From positions 1-18,704 of the forward strand of contig DDQV01000081.1 of assembly GCA_002342785.1 (NCBI GenBank): a stretch of 18,704 nt of DNA, written 5' to 3'. This stretch comes from Fusobacteriaceae bacterium UBA2433 (lineage in GTDB: Bacteria > Fusobacteriota > Fusobacteriia > Fusobacteriales > Fusobacteriaceae). Each line of letters opens with the position of its first letter. Position 1 is the first letter of the stretch. Of the stretch, positions 1 to 6,837 are shown piece after piece. The notes under the pieces were generated by a model. That model ran no database searches. It was not told where the DNA came from and worked only from the letters and a program-made list of their open reading frames with translations. Position numbers and translations under genes: made by a program.

Positions 1-15
1 TATATGGAGGAATAT

Positions 16-1350
16 ATGGATCTATTAATTGGAATTTTAGGAGTTATAATAACTCTCTCTCTAACTATCTATAAGGGATATTTTATTGGTTATGCACTTA
101 TATTATGTTTACTTATATTTATTGTTATAGGAATGAATAGAGGATATTCTTTAAAAGATCTACTTTGGATGGCCTTTAAAGGTGGGAGTAAATCTTTTGT
201 AGTATTAAAAATTTTCTTTCTAATTGGAGTTATAACCTCTATTTGGATATCTTCAGGAACAGTTCCTGGAATAGTTTGTTATGGTATGAAATATATGAAT
301 TTAGATTTTTTTATCTTATATGTTTTTCTTATAACCTGTCTTGTTTCATTTTTGTTAGGAACATCTTTAGGAACAGTAAGTACAGTAGGAATAGCTTTTA
401 TTGTTATGGCCAAAGGTGGTGGGGTAAACTCAGATATTGCTGCAGGAGCTATTATTTCAGGAGCATATTTTGGAGATAGGATCTCTCCTATGTCCTCTAG
501 TGCTAATCTAGTAGCTACTCTTACAAAGACAGAACTCTATGGAAATATTAAAAATATGTTTAGAACTGGTAATATCGCTTTTGTTTCTTGTATGATTATC
601 TATGGAGTTTTATCATACTATAATCCATTAGATCTAGTTAAAAGTGAGTTAGTCCCTCAAATTTATAAAAGTTTTGAGATAAGTCCTATTGTATTAATCC
701 CTACTATAATTATCTTAATATTTTCTATCTTTAAGATAGATGTAAAGATCTCTATGGCTGTTAGTATAGTTATAGCATTTTTTCTTAGTATCTTTACTCA
801 AGGATACACACCAATAGAGATATTTCATTTCGTAATAACGGGATTTCATCTAGATAAAGGAGATCCTTTATATAATATAATAAAAGGTGGTGGGATTTTA
901 GCTATGGGAAAAGCTGGCTTAGTCGTTTTTATCTCCTGTGCTATGACTGGAATCTTTGAAGGAACTGCAATGTTAAATAGTATTGAAAAAGTTTTAGAAA
1001 AAGCAAGATCTAGAACAAAGATATTTATTTACACAAATATAGTTAGTTTTTTTACTGCTGCTATTGGATCAAATCAAAGTATCTCAGTTGTATTAACTAG
1101 TTAACTTATGGAAAAAGTTTATAAAAAAGGTGGGATAAACAAGGAAGATTTTGCTATCGATCTAGAAAATACAAGTATTGTTCTAGCTCCATTGATTCCA
1201 TGGAATATTGCTGCTCTTATACCAACTACTACAATGATGGTAAGTCCATACGGATATATTCCATATGCATATTTTTTATTTTTAATTCCATTATTAAATT
1301 TACTAACTTTAAAAAAAAAGAAATATAAAATTGTAACTCTATCTAAATAA
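16..1350 (+). pseudogene. NhaC-family Na+/H+ antiporter, interrupted by an in-frame TAA
   Basis: Integral inner-membrane protein of the NhaC antiporter family, which exchanges Na+ for H+. Hydrophobic segments run along the whole product, and the family motif GAYFGDRISPMSSSANL is near residue 150. The frame is cut by TAA at 1102-1104 after ...NQSISVVLTS. The same frame then continues without shift from 1105 to 1350 (LMEKVYKKGGINKEDFAIDL...NIAALIPTTTM), exactly the expected C-terminal part of the family. Restoring CAA (Gln) for TAA gives about 444 codons, the usual family length. Start: an ATG at 4 exists, but GGAGG at 6-10 sits 5 bases before the ATG at 16, so 16 is the better start. Whether the truncated protein works is unknown; it lacks the last two or so helices. 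A sequencing error cannot be excluded. Confidence 0.85.
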
Positions 1351-1390
1351 AAAAACTTCTGAGGATATTTTTGTCCTTAGGAGTTTTTTT
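1351..1390. terminator. Rho-independent terminator after the antiporter gene, probably bidirectional
   Basis: A 15-base stem (1351-1365 with 1374-1388, two G-U pairs) closes an 8-base loop. It ends in a T-run on the plus strand and has a matching A-run at its left edge. It starts directly after the antiporter stop codon. Read on the minus strand it also ends in a T-run, and it is the only terminator-like hairpin seen downstream of the minus-strand cupin gene. Confidence 0.85.
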
Positions 1391-1453
1391 ATTTGAATTT
1401 TGAATTTTTGTTAGGATAAAAAACGTTTAAGGAAAAGATGAAAAAAAGAATTT

Positions 1454-1471
1454 TAAAATCAATTGATTTTA
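1454..1471. repeat. Perfect 18-base palindrome in an otherwise empty intergenic stretch
   Basis: TAAAATCAATTGATTTTA is its own reverse complement. It lies in the 1391-1646 gap between convergent genes, which holds no convincing gene. The same gap has a 9-base tandem direct repeat (TTAGAATAG at 1483-1491 and 1492-1500). A palindrome this AT-rich can arise by chance in this composition, so a role as an operator or hairpin is only a possibility. Confidence 0.5.
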
Positions 1472-1646
1472 TAAAAAAATTATTAGAATAGTTAGAATAG
1501 TTTTTTAAAAAAATAGAAATTTACTTAAGATGTGAAAATTATAATTTGTTAGGGTATTATTTCCTACTCTTTAACGAGAAAGAAATGAGAGAAAGATAGA
1601 AGTGAGTTTCGAAATGAATTAGGGATGAAAAGAAGATAATATTTTT

Positions 1647-2375
1647 TTATTGAGGATTGTTATCTGAGTATCTCATAGCAAATATACAATACATACCATA
1701 TCCAGGTGCAGATACTTGAGGATAATCTAATCCAGGAGGAGTTAAGAATGTATCATTTTCTCGGAGTATAAATGCTTCTTCTCCTAGTTTGACAAGTCCA
1801 AAACCATATTCATCTTTAGGTGTAAACTTATAAAAATATAACTGTGGTTGTTCGTGATAATTTGATGTGAATCCAGCCCATCTTCCTGGATAATGGATAT
1901 TCTCTCCAAGCATCAAATTAGAATCAGGATCTATTGAATGATCTAAAATCATTTTTGTAACTTTTTTTGTAGCATTATTTGTTAATTCTTTATCTATGAC
2001 TTTAGGAATAATATCTTTTGCATAGCGGATTTGAGATCTATTTAATTTTTCATTTACCGATTTAAAAATAGCAATTTCAGTGTCGTCATTTAAACATTCT
2101 ATAGTTATTTTAGTGTCTTTACAAAGTTGAGCAGTTGTAGGATTAGATCTATAAAAATCTTTCCTAGTTAAAAATTCTGATCTATCATCAAAGGTTACTT
2201 TTATCTCTCCATAAATTAAGAGATAAGCTCTTTCTAAAGGTTCATCATTAGAATAAACGTCTCCTTTTTTCATCTTTAATATTTCAAAATCCATTTGATA
2301 GTTTCTATGAGGCCCGTTTATTTTTATAATACTATTTTTACCATTTAAAAATAATCCTGGTTGTTTTATTTTCAT
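1647..2375 (-). CDS. IolB/KduI-family cupin (5-deoxy-glucuronate isomerase-like)
   Basis: A 242-residue bicupin-like protein. The C-terminal half carries the IolB/KduI pattern: HYPGRW at residues 161-166, then a Y-F-Y-K-F strand near 180-184, then PPG-x6-SAPGY near 213-226. Known members isomerise 5-deoxy-glucuronate (inositol breakdown) or 5-keto-4-deoxyuronate (pectin breakdown). It is somewhat shorter than typical IolB (about 270). The family metal site is a His-x-His ... Glu ... His set. Here the matching places read Asn172-Tyr-His174, Gln178 and Asp217/Tyr218, so three of four ligands seem lost; this is my hand alignment. No other inositol or uronate gene is nearby. AGGAGGG lies just before the ATG at 2375. 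Substrate and activity are uncertain. Confidence 0.65.
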   Translation of the reverse strand: MKIKQPGLFLNGKNSIIKINGPHRNYQMDFEILKMKKGDVYSNDEPLERAYLLIYGEIKVTFDDRSEFLTRKDFYRSNPTTAQLCKDTKITIECLNDDTEIAIFKSVNEKLNRSQIRYAKDIIPKVIDKELTNNATKKVTKMILDHSIDPDSNLMLGENIHYPGRWAGFTSNYHEQPQLYFYKFTPKDEYGFGLVKLGEEAFILRENDTFLTPPGLDYPQVSAPGYGMYCIFAMRYSDNNPQ

Positions 2376-2411
2376 AATCCCTCCTGTAAATATTTATGTT
2401 TTTAATACTGT

Positions 2412-2451
2412 ATTATATCAGTTTAAATTTTCTGTTATTTATACTAAGTAT
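2412..2451 (-). promoter_or_regulatory. Extended -10 promoter and 11-base palindrome upstream of the cupin gene
   Basis: On the minus strand TGATATAAT (2412-2420) is a perfect extended -10 (TGnTATAAT), about 35 bases before the cupin start codon. No good -35 is visible, as is normal for extended -10 promoters. A palindrome, ATACTAAGTAT (2441-2451), covers the -35 position and could be a regulator site. Confidence 0.6.
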
Positions 2452-2542
2452 TCAAAATAAAAATACTATATAAATATATTATCACATCTAAAAAATAAAA
2501 TACATATTTTTTTTAAAAAATAAAATTTTTATGTTATAAAAT

Positions 2543-2588
2543 AAAAAATATCCTATTAAAAATATTAATTCTCAATAGGATATTTTTT
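2543..2588 (-). terminator. Terminator of the GlpA-like dehydrogenase gene
   Basis: Two 15-base arms (2543-2557 and 2574-2588) pair perfectly around a 16-base loop. On the minus strand the second arm runs into T-rich sequence. The outer arm touches the stop codon of the dehydrogenase gene. Confidence 0.85.
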
Positions 2589-4045
2589 TATTTTTTTCTT
2601 AATTTCATAATTTCTACTCTATTCGGTTCACTTCCACTTCCTATTCCCCTAGTAGTTATATCTTCTTCCTTCATATTGTATCTCTTGGCAATAATTTTTT
2701 TTACTCTGGGCTCACAGAATTTCCCTTGGCAGATTCCCATCCCTGCCCGAGTACGTCTTTTTATTCCATCGGTAGAAGTAATTTTTATTCCTCTATTGAG
2801 AGCTTCTAATATATCTTTTTGTCTAACTTGTTCACACCTACATACTATCCTTTCAGGATCGTTTTCATCTAAGTTAATAAGCTCATTTACAACTTTCATA
2901 GGAAGCATATCATCTTCAGATTTTTTTATAATATTAGGTTTTCTATTTGGATTAAATTTTTCATTTTTAGGAAGTTCAATTATATTTTCAACTAACTCTC
3001 TTACATATTGAGCTATTGCAGGAGAAGATGTTATCCCTGGTGATTCAATTCCTGCTACATTTATAAAGTTCTTAGACTTAGTTTCCTCAATTATAAAATC
3101 ATGGAGACTACTAGTGGCTCTAGTTCCTGCAAAATTTCTAATAATTTTTTTATTTTCTAAATTAGGGATAGATTTTTCTGCTTTTTCTATAATCTCAAAT
3201 AAGTTTTCTATATTTGTAGAAGTATCATATTTATCATCCATGATTTGTGCATCTGGACCTACCATAAGATTGTTATGATAAGTTGGAGTAACTAACACTC
3301 CCTTACCTTTTTCATTTGGACATTGAAACACTACATGTTTTACCTTATCTCCATATCCCTTTGCATATACTAGATATTCACCCTTTCGAGGAATTATATG
3401 AAAATATTCTTCATTTATCATATTTGAAACAACGTCAGAGTTTACTCCAGCAGCATTGATAACTATCTTACTATTTATCTCTCCTAAATTTGTTTTTATA
3501 GTATATATATCATTTGTTTTTTCTATATTTTCTACGTTACTATTAAATTTAAACTCTACATTATTTGATATGGCATTTTCTGCTAATGCTATACAATATT
3601 CATATGGTGATACTATTCCTGCTTCTTTACAATATAGAGCTCCTATAGCTTCTCCTATATTTGGTTCTATCTCTAATAATTTTTCTCTATCTATAATCTT
3701 TAAATTTTCTACATTATTTTTTTTACCATTTTCAATTATCTTAGATAATGTTTTTATCTCTTCATTATCAAATGCTAAAACTAATGATCCGATTTTTTCA
3801 AATCCAAAATTTAATTCCTCATTTAGTTGATCAAAAAGGATATTTCCCCTATGACTAAAGTAACCTTTTTTCGTTCCATGTTTTGCATCATAACCACCAT
3901 GAACTATTCCAGAGTTTGCCTTTGTAGCACCACAACTTACATCACTATCTTTTTCAATTACTATTGTTTTTATTTTATATTTAGAAAGTTCACGAGCTAT
4001 ACTACAACCAATGACTCCTCCACCAATTATTGCTATATCATACAT
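2588..4045 (-). CDS. FAD-dependent glycerol-3-phosphate dehydrogenase (GlpA/GlpO-like) with C-terminal BFD-type [2Fe-2S] domain
   Basis: A 485-residue flavoenzyme of the DAO/GlpA family. The N-terminus holds the FAD-binding motif GGGVIG (residues 8-13), followed by a DAO fold with the typical ATKANSGIVHGGYD segment. The C-terminus (about 399-450) is a bacterioferritin-associated-ferredoxin-type domain with Cys402, Cys404, Cys439 and Cys444, the expected C-x-C...C-x4-C ligand set for a 2Fe-2S cluster. This layout is typical of anaerobic glycerol-3-phosphate dehydrogenase subunits that pass electrons on to partner proteins. Usual partners (glycerol kinase, GlpB/GlpC or a DUF1667 protein) are not in this window. 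The start is supported by AAGGAG seven bases upstream. The substrate is inferred; L-2-hydroxyglutarate oxidase-like enzymes look similar at the N-terminus. Confidence 0.8.
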   Translation of the reverse strand: MYDIAIIGGGVIGCSIARELSKYKIKTIVIEKDSDVSCGATKANSGIVHGGYDAKHGTKKGYFSHRGNILFDQLNEELNFGFEKIGSLVLAFDNEEIKTLSKIIENGKKNNVENLKIIDREKLLEIEPNIGEAIGALYCKEAGIVSPYEYCIALAENAISNNVEFKFNSNVENIEKTNDIYTIKTNLGEINSKIVINAAGVNSDVVSNMINEEYFHIIPRKGEYLVYAKGYGDKVKHVVFQCPNEKGKGVLVTPTYHNNLMVGPDAQIMDDKYDTSTNIENLFEIIEKAEKSIPNLENKKIIRNFAGTRATSSLHDFIIEETKSKNFINVAGIESPGITSSPAIAQYVRELVENIIELPKNEKFNPNRKPNIIKKSEDDMLPMKVVNELINLDENDPERIVCRCEQVRQKDILEALNRGIKITSTDGIKRRTRAGMGICQGKFCEPRVKKIIAKRYNMKEEDITTRGIGSGSEPNRVEIMKLRKK

Positions 4046-4079
4046 TTAATCACTCCTTATATATTTAGTTTTCTATATG

Positions 4080-4108
4080 ATATTACCTCATTATTGATTT
4101 AATTACAA
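4080..4108 (-). promoter_or_regulatory. Promoter for the GlpA-like gene
   Basis: On the minus strand TTGTAA (4103-4108) and TAATAT (4080-4085) are separated by 17 bases. They lie 35 bases before the ATG at 4045, back to back with the promoter of the acyltransferase gene. Confidence 0.5.
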
Positions 4109-4114
4109 ATTGAT

Positions 4115-4152
4115 TTACTAAAATTGCACCATTATAGTAATCATGGTAGAAT
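4115..4152 (+). promoter_or_regulatory. Promoter for the acyltransferase gene, with an inverted repeat around the -35
   Basis: TTGCAC (4124-4129), a 17-base spacer and TAGAAT (4147-4152) form a fair sigma-70-type promoter 35 bases before the start codon. The -35 is framed by the inverted pair TTACTA (4115-4120) and TAGTAA (4135-4140), a possible operator between the two divergent genes. Confidence 0.5.
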
Positions 4153-4186
4153 ATAAAAAGTTGAATTATGTAATTAGGAGGAAAAA

Positions 4187-5056
4187 ATGAAATATAAAAT
4201 AGAATATTATCTCATAATTAGTTTTGTAAAAATATTGATGATGTTCCCAGAAAAAACAAGATATAAAATTGCTGAAAAAATAGGAATAATAGGATATCAT
4301 CTAATCAAACAAAGAAGGTTGATAGCCCTTGCTAATCTAAAATTAGCTTTTCCAGAAAAAACAGAAGATGAAAGAATAGAGCTAGCTAAAAAAAATTATA
4401 AAGTATTGACCAAAGCATATCTATCATCTCTATGGATTAAAGATTTTATCTTTGATGATAAAAAAGTTAATGTGGAAAATTATAGTATCTTAGACGACGC
4501 TGTATCTGAGAAAAAAGGTCTTATCATAGCTAGTATGCACATGGGACTTGTAGAAGCTCCATTAAAATTTACAGAAAAATATAGATTATCTGATGTTGTT
4601 AAGGCCCAAAGAAATCCTTATATAGATAAGTATATAACTGATAATCGTAGTCAATTTAATTTTAATATAATAAAAAAATCTAAAAGAACTCCTCGAGAAC
4701 TTTTAAAAGTAATCAAAAATAAAGAGATCTTAGGATTATTTTCCGATCATAGAGATAAAGGAGCTACCGTTAATTTTTTTGGTAGGGAAACTGTTGCTCC
4801 TACAGGTGCAATACATTTTGCATTAAAGTATAAACTCCCATTAATATTTTTATATTCAATATTAAATAAAGATAACACCCATACAATAAAAATTATAAAA
4901 AGAATTAATCTTATTGAAACTGGAGATTTTAAAAATGATGTAACAGTCAATACACAAAATCTAATCTATCTTATGGAAAAAGCCATCAAGGAATATCCAG
5001 AACAATGGATGTGGTTCCATGATAGATGGAAACTCAGTAAAGAGTTCAAAAAGTAA
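4187..5056 (+). CDS. Lysophospholipid/lipid A acyltransferase (LpxL/LpxM family)
   Basis: A 289-residue member of the LpxL/LpxM (HtrB/MsbB) acyltransferase family. In known members this inner-membrane enzyme adds a secondary acyl chain to Kdo2-lipid IVA. The catalytic H-x4-E motif is His118-Met-Gly-Leu-Val-Glu123. Further family features are FSDHRDKGATVNFFGRE, then PTGAIHFALKYKLPLI, and QWMWFHDRWK near the C-terminus. An N-terminal hydrophobic stretch (about residues 8-20) suits a membrane anchor. The length fits the family (about 290-310). AGGAGG at 4176-4181 decides the start. The gene stands alone, divergent from the dehydrogenase and followed by its own terminator. Which acyl chain and which position it uses cannot be told from sequence. 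Confidence 0.85.
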   Translation: MKYKIEYYLIISFVKILMMFPEKTRYKIAEKIGIIGYHLIKQRRLIALANLKLAFPEKTEDERIELAKKNYKVLTKAYLSSLWIKDFIFDDKKVNVENYSILDDAVSEKKGLIIASMHMGLVEAPLKFTEKYRLSDVVKAQRNPYIDKYITDNRSQFNFNIIKKSKRTPRELLKVIKNKEILGLFSDHRDKGATVNFFGRETVAPTGAIHFALKYKLPLIFLYSILNKDNTHTIKIIKRINLIETGDFKNDVTVNTQNLIYLMEKAIKEYPEQWMWFHDRWKLSKEFKK

Positions 5057-5063
5057 TTAAAAT

Positions 5064-5090
5064 AAGGAGCTTTAGAAAGCTCCTTTTATT
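5064..5090. terminator. Hairpin terminator between convergent genes
   Basis: AAGGAGCTTT (5064-5073) pairs perfectly with AAAGCTCCTT (5076-5085), followed by a T-rich run. It lies between the convergent acyltransferase and OmpA-lipoprotein genes and can serve both, though the plus-strand T-tract is better. Confidence 0.8.
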
Positions 5091-5097
5091 TTATATT

Positions 5098-5730
5098 TTA
5101 TCTATCAATATTTTCAATAATTAAATCTATCCTTCTGTTTGCCTTCCTTCCATCTTTAGTTTTATTATTATCAATAGGGTTAGAACTTCCAACTCCTATA
5201 GCTTTTATTTTAGAAGGATCCATCCCTCTATCAATTAAATATTTAGAAGTTGCTATAGCTCTATCTTCTGACAAATTTTTATTAAATTTATCCCTACCTG
5301 TTGCATCGGAGTTACCTTGAATTAAGATCTCTACATCAGGATAGTTTACTAAATCATTTAAAATTATATCTAAAACTATCTTCATATTTTCATTTAATAT
5401 AGCTTTACTAGATTGAAAAGATGTTTCTTTAGGTAATATAAGGTGTAATCCATTATCTGTTGTTACTGTAGTTATTCCTAAATTTTTAAATCTTCTTACC
5501 ATATCTATATATTCTGCCATCCTAACAAATTGTCTTTTACTATCTTCTAATTCAAATCTAATATCCTCATTTGCATATCTAATATCTGTTAGAAGTTTAG
5601 CGTTTATATCAACGGCTTCATTTAATGAACTAATTTGCATCGGAATAGTTATTTTTTTTTCCTTCTTCTCTGAACTTGAACAAGCTGAAAAAACTCCAAG
5701 TATTAAAAGTCCTAATAATATTTTTTTCAT
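5098..5730 (-). CDS. OmpA-family lipoprotein (Pal-like, peptidoglycan-binding)
   Basis: A 210-residue lipoprotein. A signal peptide ends in the lipobox FSAC with Cys17 as the lipidation site. Residues about 25-80 form a charged, helical, probably coiled-coil region. Residues about 95-207 are an OmpA C-terminal-like domain with the peptidoglycan-binding pattern NxxLSxxRA (Asn150, Leu153, Ser154, Arg157) and a conserved NRRIDL near 198-203. By family it should be held in the outer membrane by lipid and grip the cell wall. It is the last gene of a unit with two small lipoproteins just upstream; the gap to the previous stop is 10 bases and that TAG abuts the AGGAGG site, which suggests translational coupling. 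Its N-terminal region resembles those small lipoproteins. Confidence 0.88.
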   Translation of the reverse strand: MKKILLGLLILGVFSACSSSEKKEKKITIPMQISSLNEAVDINAKLLTDIRYANEDIRFELEDSKRQFVRMAEYIDMVRRFKNLGITTVTTDNGLHLILPKETSFQSSKAILNENMKIVLDIILNDLVNYPDVEILIQGNSDATGRDKFNKNLSEDRAIATSKYLIDRGMDPSKIKAIGVGSSNPIDNNKTKDGRKANRRIDLIIENIDR

Positions 5731-5740
5731 TTTATTCCTC

Positions 5741-5962
5741 CTAATTTTTATATATATTGATCAAACTATTTAACTCTTGTATCTCTAAGTTTAATTCCCT
5801 AGTCTCTGCCTTCAATGATTCATATTCTTGTATTTGGCTATAGACAGTATCATTTAATGTATGAACTTTTGTTACCATCTCTATTTTTTTTGCTTTCTTC
5901 TCTGAACTTGTACAGGCTGAAAAAGCTCCAACTATCAACAATACTAGTAATATTTTTTTCAT
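5741..5962 (-). CDS. Small coiled-coil lipoprotein
   Basis: A 73-residue lipoprotein. The signal peptide MKKILLVLLIVGAFSAC has lipobox Cys17 and is nearly identical to those of both neighbours in this unit. The mature part is about 55 residues, with a KVHTLND segment and then a leucine/glutamate heptad pattern typical of a coiled coil. No known domain is recognised. It matches the next lipoprotein upstream (HTLN, QEY..LK..T.EL) and the N-terminal part of the OmpA lipoprotein downstream, so the three share one ancestral module. GGGAGGG precedes the start. An outer-membrane spacer or partner of the OmpA protein is a reasonable guess, not shown. Confidence 0.8.
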   Translation of the reverse strand: MKKILLVLLIVGAFSACTSSEKKAKKIEMVTKVHTLNDTVYSQIQEYESLKAETRELNLEIQELNSLINIYKN

Positions 5963-5984
5963 TTTATCCCTCCCAATTTTTATT

Positions 5985-6188
5985 TTATTTCATTAAATTA
6001 TTTAAGCTTTCTACTTGTTTCTTTAATTCTTCAGTCTTTGCTTTCAATAATTTATACTCTTGATTTTGAATGGAAATATTTTCATTTAGTGTATGGATTT
6101 GTCTTACAATACCCATCTCTCCTTCTTTTGAATTTGAACATGCTGAAAGAGCTCCAACTATTAATAATACCAATAATATTTTTTTCAT
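5985..6188 (-). CDS. Small coiled-coil lipoprotein, paralogue of its neighbour
   Basis: A 67-residue lipoprotein, first gene of its unit. The open frame extends further upstream (to 6230), but GGGAGGAAGTT directly before the ATG at 6188, and a clean signal peptide from that Met, set the start there. Lipobox LSAC, Cys17. The mature part has HTLNENI and then QEYKLLKAKTEELKKQVESL, a coiled-coil heptad pattern; it ends in Lys. A C-terminal Lys is also where Braun's lipoprotein is tied to peptidoglycan, but nothing else shows that here. Paralogous to the 73-residue lipoprotein downstream, with 22 bases between them. Confidence 0.8.
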   Translation of the reverse strand: MKKILLVLLIVGALSACSNSKEGEMGIVRQIHTLNENISIQNQEYKLLKAKTEELKKQVESLNNLMK

Positions 6189-6221
6189 AACTTCCTCCCT
6201 ATATTTAATAAATAATAACTT

Positions 6222-6269
6222 ATTATACACTTTTTATTCTTTTTTTAATCTATTTTTATTCTTTTTTTA
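6222..6269 (-). promoter_or_regulatory. Promoter of the lipoprotein unit with phased A-tract repeats upstream
   Basis: On the minus strand TATAAT (6222-6227) is a perfect -10, 33 bases before the start codon at 6188. The -35 is poor (GATTAA at 6245-6250, 17-base spacer). Directly upstream is a 17-base direct repeat, on the plus strand TTTTTATTCTTTTTTTA at 6231-6247 and 6253-6269, with a period of 22 bases, about two helical turns. Phased A-tracts like these bend DNA or act as UP elements and could make up for the weak -35. Confidence 0.6.
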
Positions 6270-6298
6270 TAATTTTAATTATATATATATTAATAATG

Positions 6299-6323
6299 AA
6301 AAAAAAGAGAATTTACATCTCTT
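6299..6323 (-). terminator. Terminator of the upstream OmpA-like unit
   Basis: On the minus strand AAGAGA, a 7-base loop and TCTCTT are followed by a T-run. The stem starts at the stop codon of the 166-residue OmpA-like gene. It separates the two envelope-protein units. Confidence 0.7.
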
Positions 6324-6822
6324 ATTTTTTTAATATTATTTTTGTTTCTACAATTTTAAATTCTCCTAAACTCGAGTATATCTCTTTATCATTTCCAGCT
6401 TCTAAACTTATCCTATTAGATTCAATACCATGAGTAATAAAATAATCTTTTAAAAATTCTACATTATCATTACTACCAAAAAATATTATAGGGCCTTTAG
6501 GATCATATTTAATGACCTCTATAAATTTATCTAATATCCTATTAAACCTACCTTGACTAAGATCTTCTTCCACTATATTTAAAGTAAAACTTTCCATGTC
6601 TCTTTTTATACTTATCCCTAAATTTTCAAATTTAGTTTCTTTGACTAAATTTACTTCTAACTTATCTAATATTTGATTTAATCTTTTTATTTCTCCTCTG
6701 AGTTCTATATTTTCTGCCTTAATATTATCTAGGATAAATTGATTTTGTTTAACATCTGTTGACAACTCTCCCTTGGCAACGACTCCTAAAAGGATAAATC
6801 CTATAATAACAAATTTTTTCAT
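6322..6822 (-). CDS. Secreted protein with coiled coil and degenerate OmpA-like domain
   Basis: A 166-residue exported protein. The N-terminus (about 1-18) is a signal peptide without lipobox Cys, so the protein is probably periplasmic. Residues about 22-62 are helical and coiled-coil-like. From FENLGISI (about 66) to the end it follows the layout of the OmpA lipoprotein at 5098-5730 (FKNLGITT, a hydrophobic strand, a helix, IIFFGS matching ILIQGN, a helix LKDYFITHGIESNRIS matching SKYLIDRGMDPSKIK, and a final strand). The NxxLSxxRA helix start and the NRRIDL end are missing, so cell-wall binding of the usual kind is doubtful. It forms a two-gene unit with the small lipoprotein 15 bases upstream. 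The call rests on comparison within this window; low similarity to named families is likely. Confidence 0.7.
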   Translation of the reverse strand: MKKFVIIGFILLGVVAKGELSTDVKQNQFILDNIKAENIELRGEIKRLNQILDKLEVNLVKETKFENLGISIKRDMESFTLNIVEEDLSQGRFNRILDKFIEVIKYDPKGPIIFFGSNDNVEFLKDYFITHGIESNRISLEAGNDKEIYSSLGEFKIVETKIILKK

Positions 6823-6837
6823 TTTTCCCCCTTTATT

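Noticed and set aside
1438..1491. A 17-codon open frame (MKKRILKSIDFIKKLLE) with AAGGA four bases upstream.
   Set aside because: It is too short, too simple in composition and without promoter or known homologue in mind; chance frames like this are frequent in such AT-rich DNA.
2676..4102. Plus-strand open frames of 91-124 codons across 2676-4102.
   Set aside because: They are antisense shadows of the GlpA-like dehydrogenase gene, lack ribosome sites, and read as Phe/Ser/Ile-rich low-quality protein.
5815..6333. Plus-strand open frames of 82 and 87 codons opposite the small lipoproteins.
   Set aside because: They are antisense to clear lipoprotein genes, rich in Phe/Leu/Tyr as expected from reversed Lys/Glu-rich coding DNA, and without ribosome sites.
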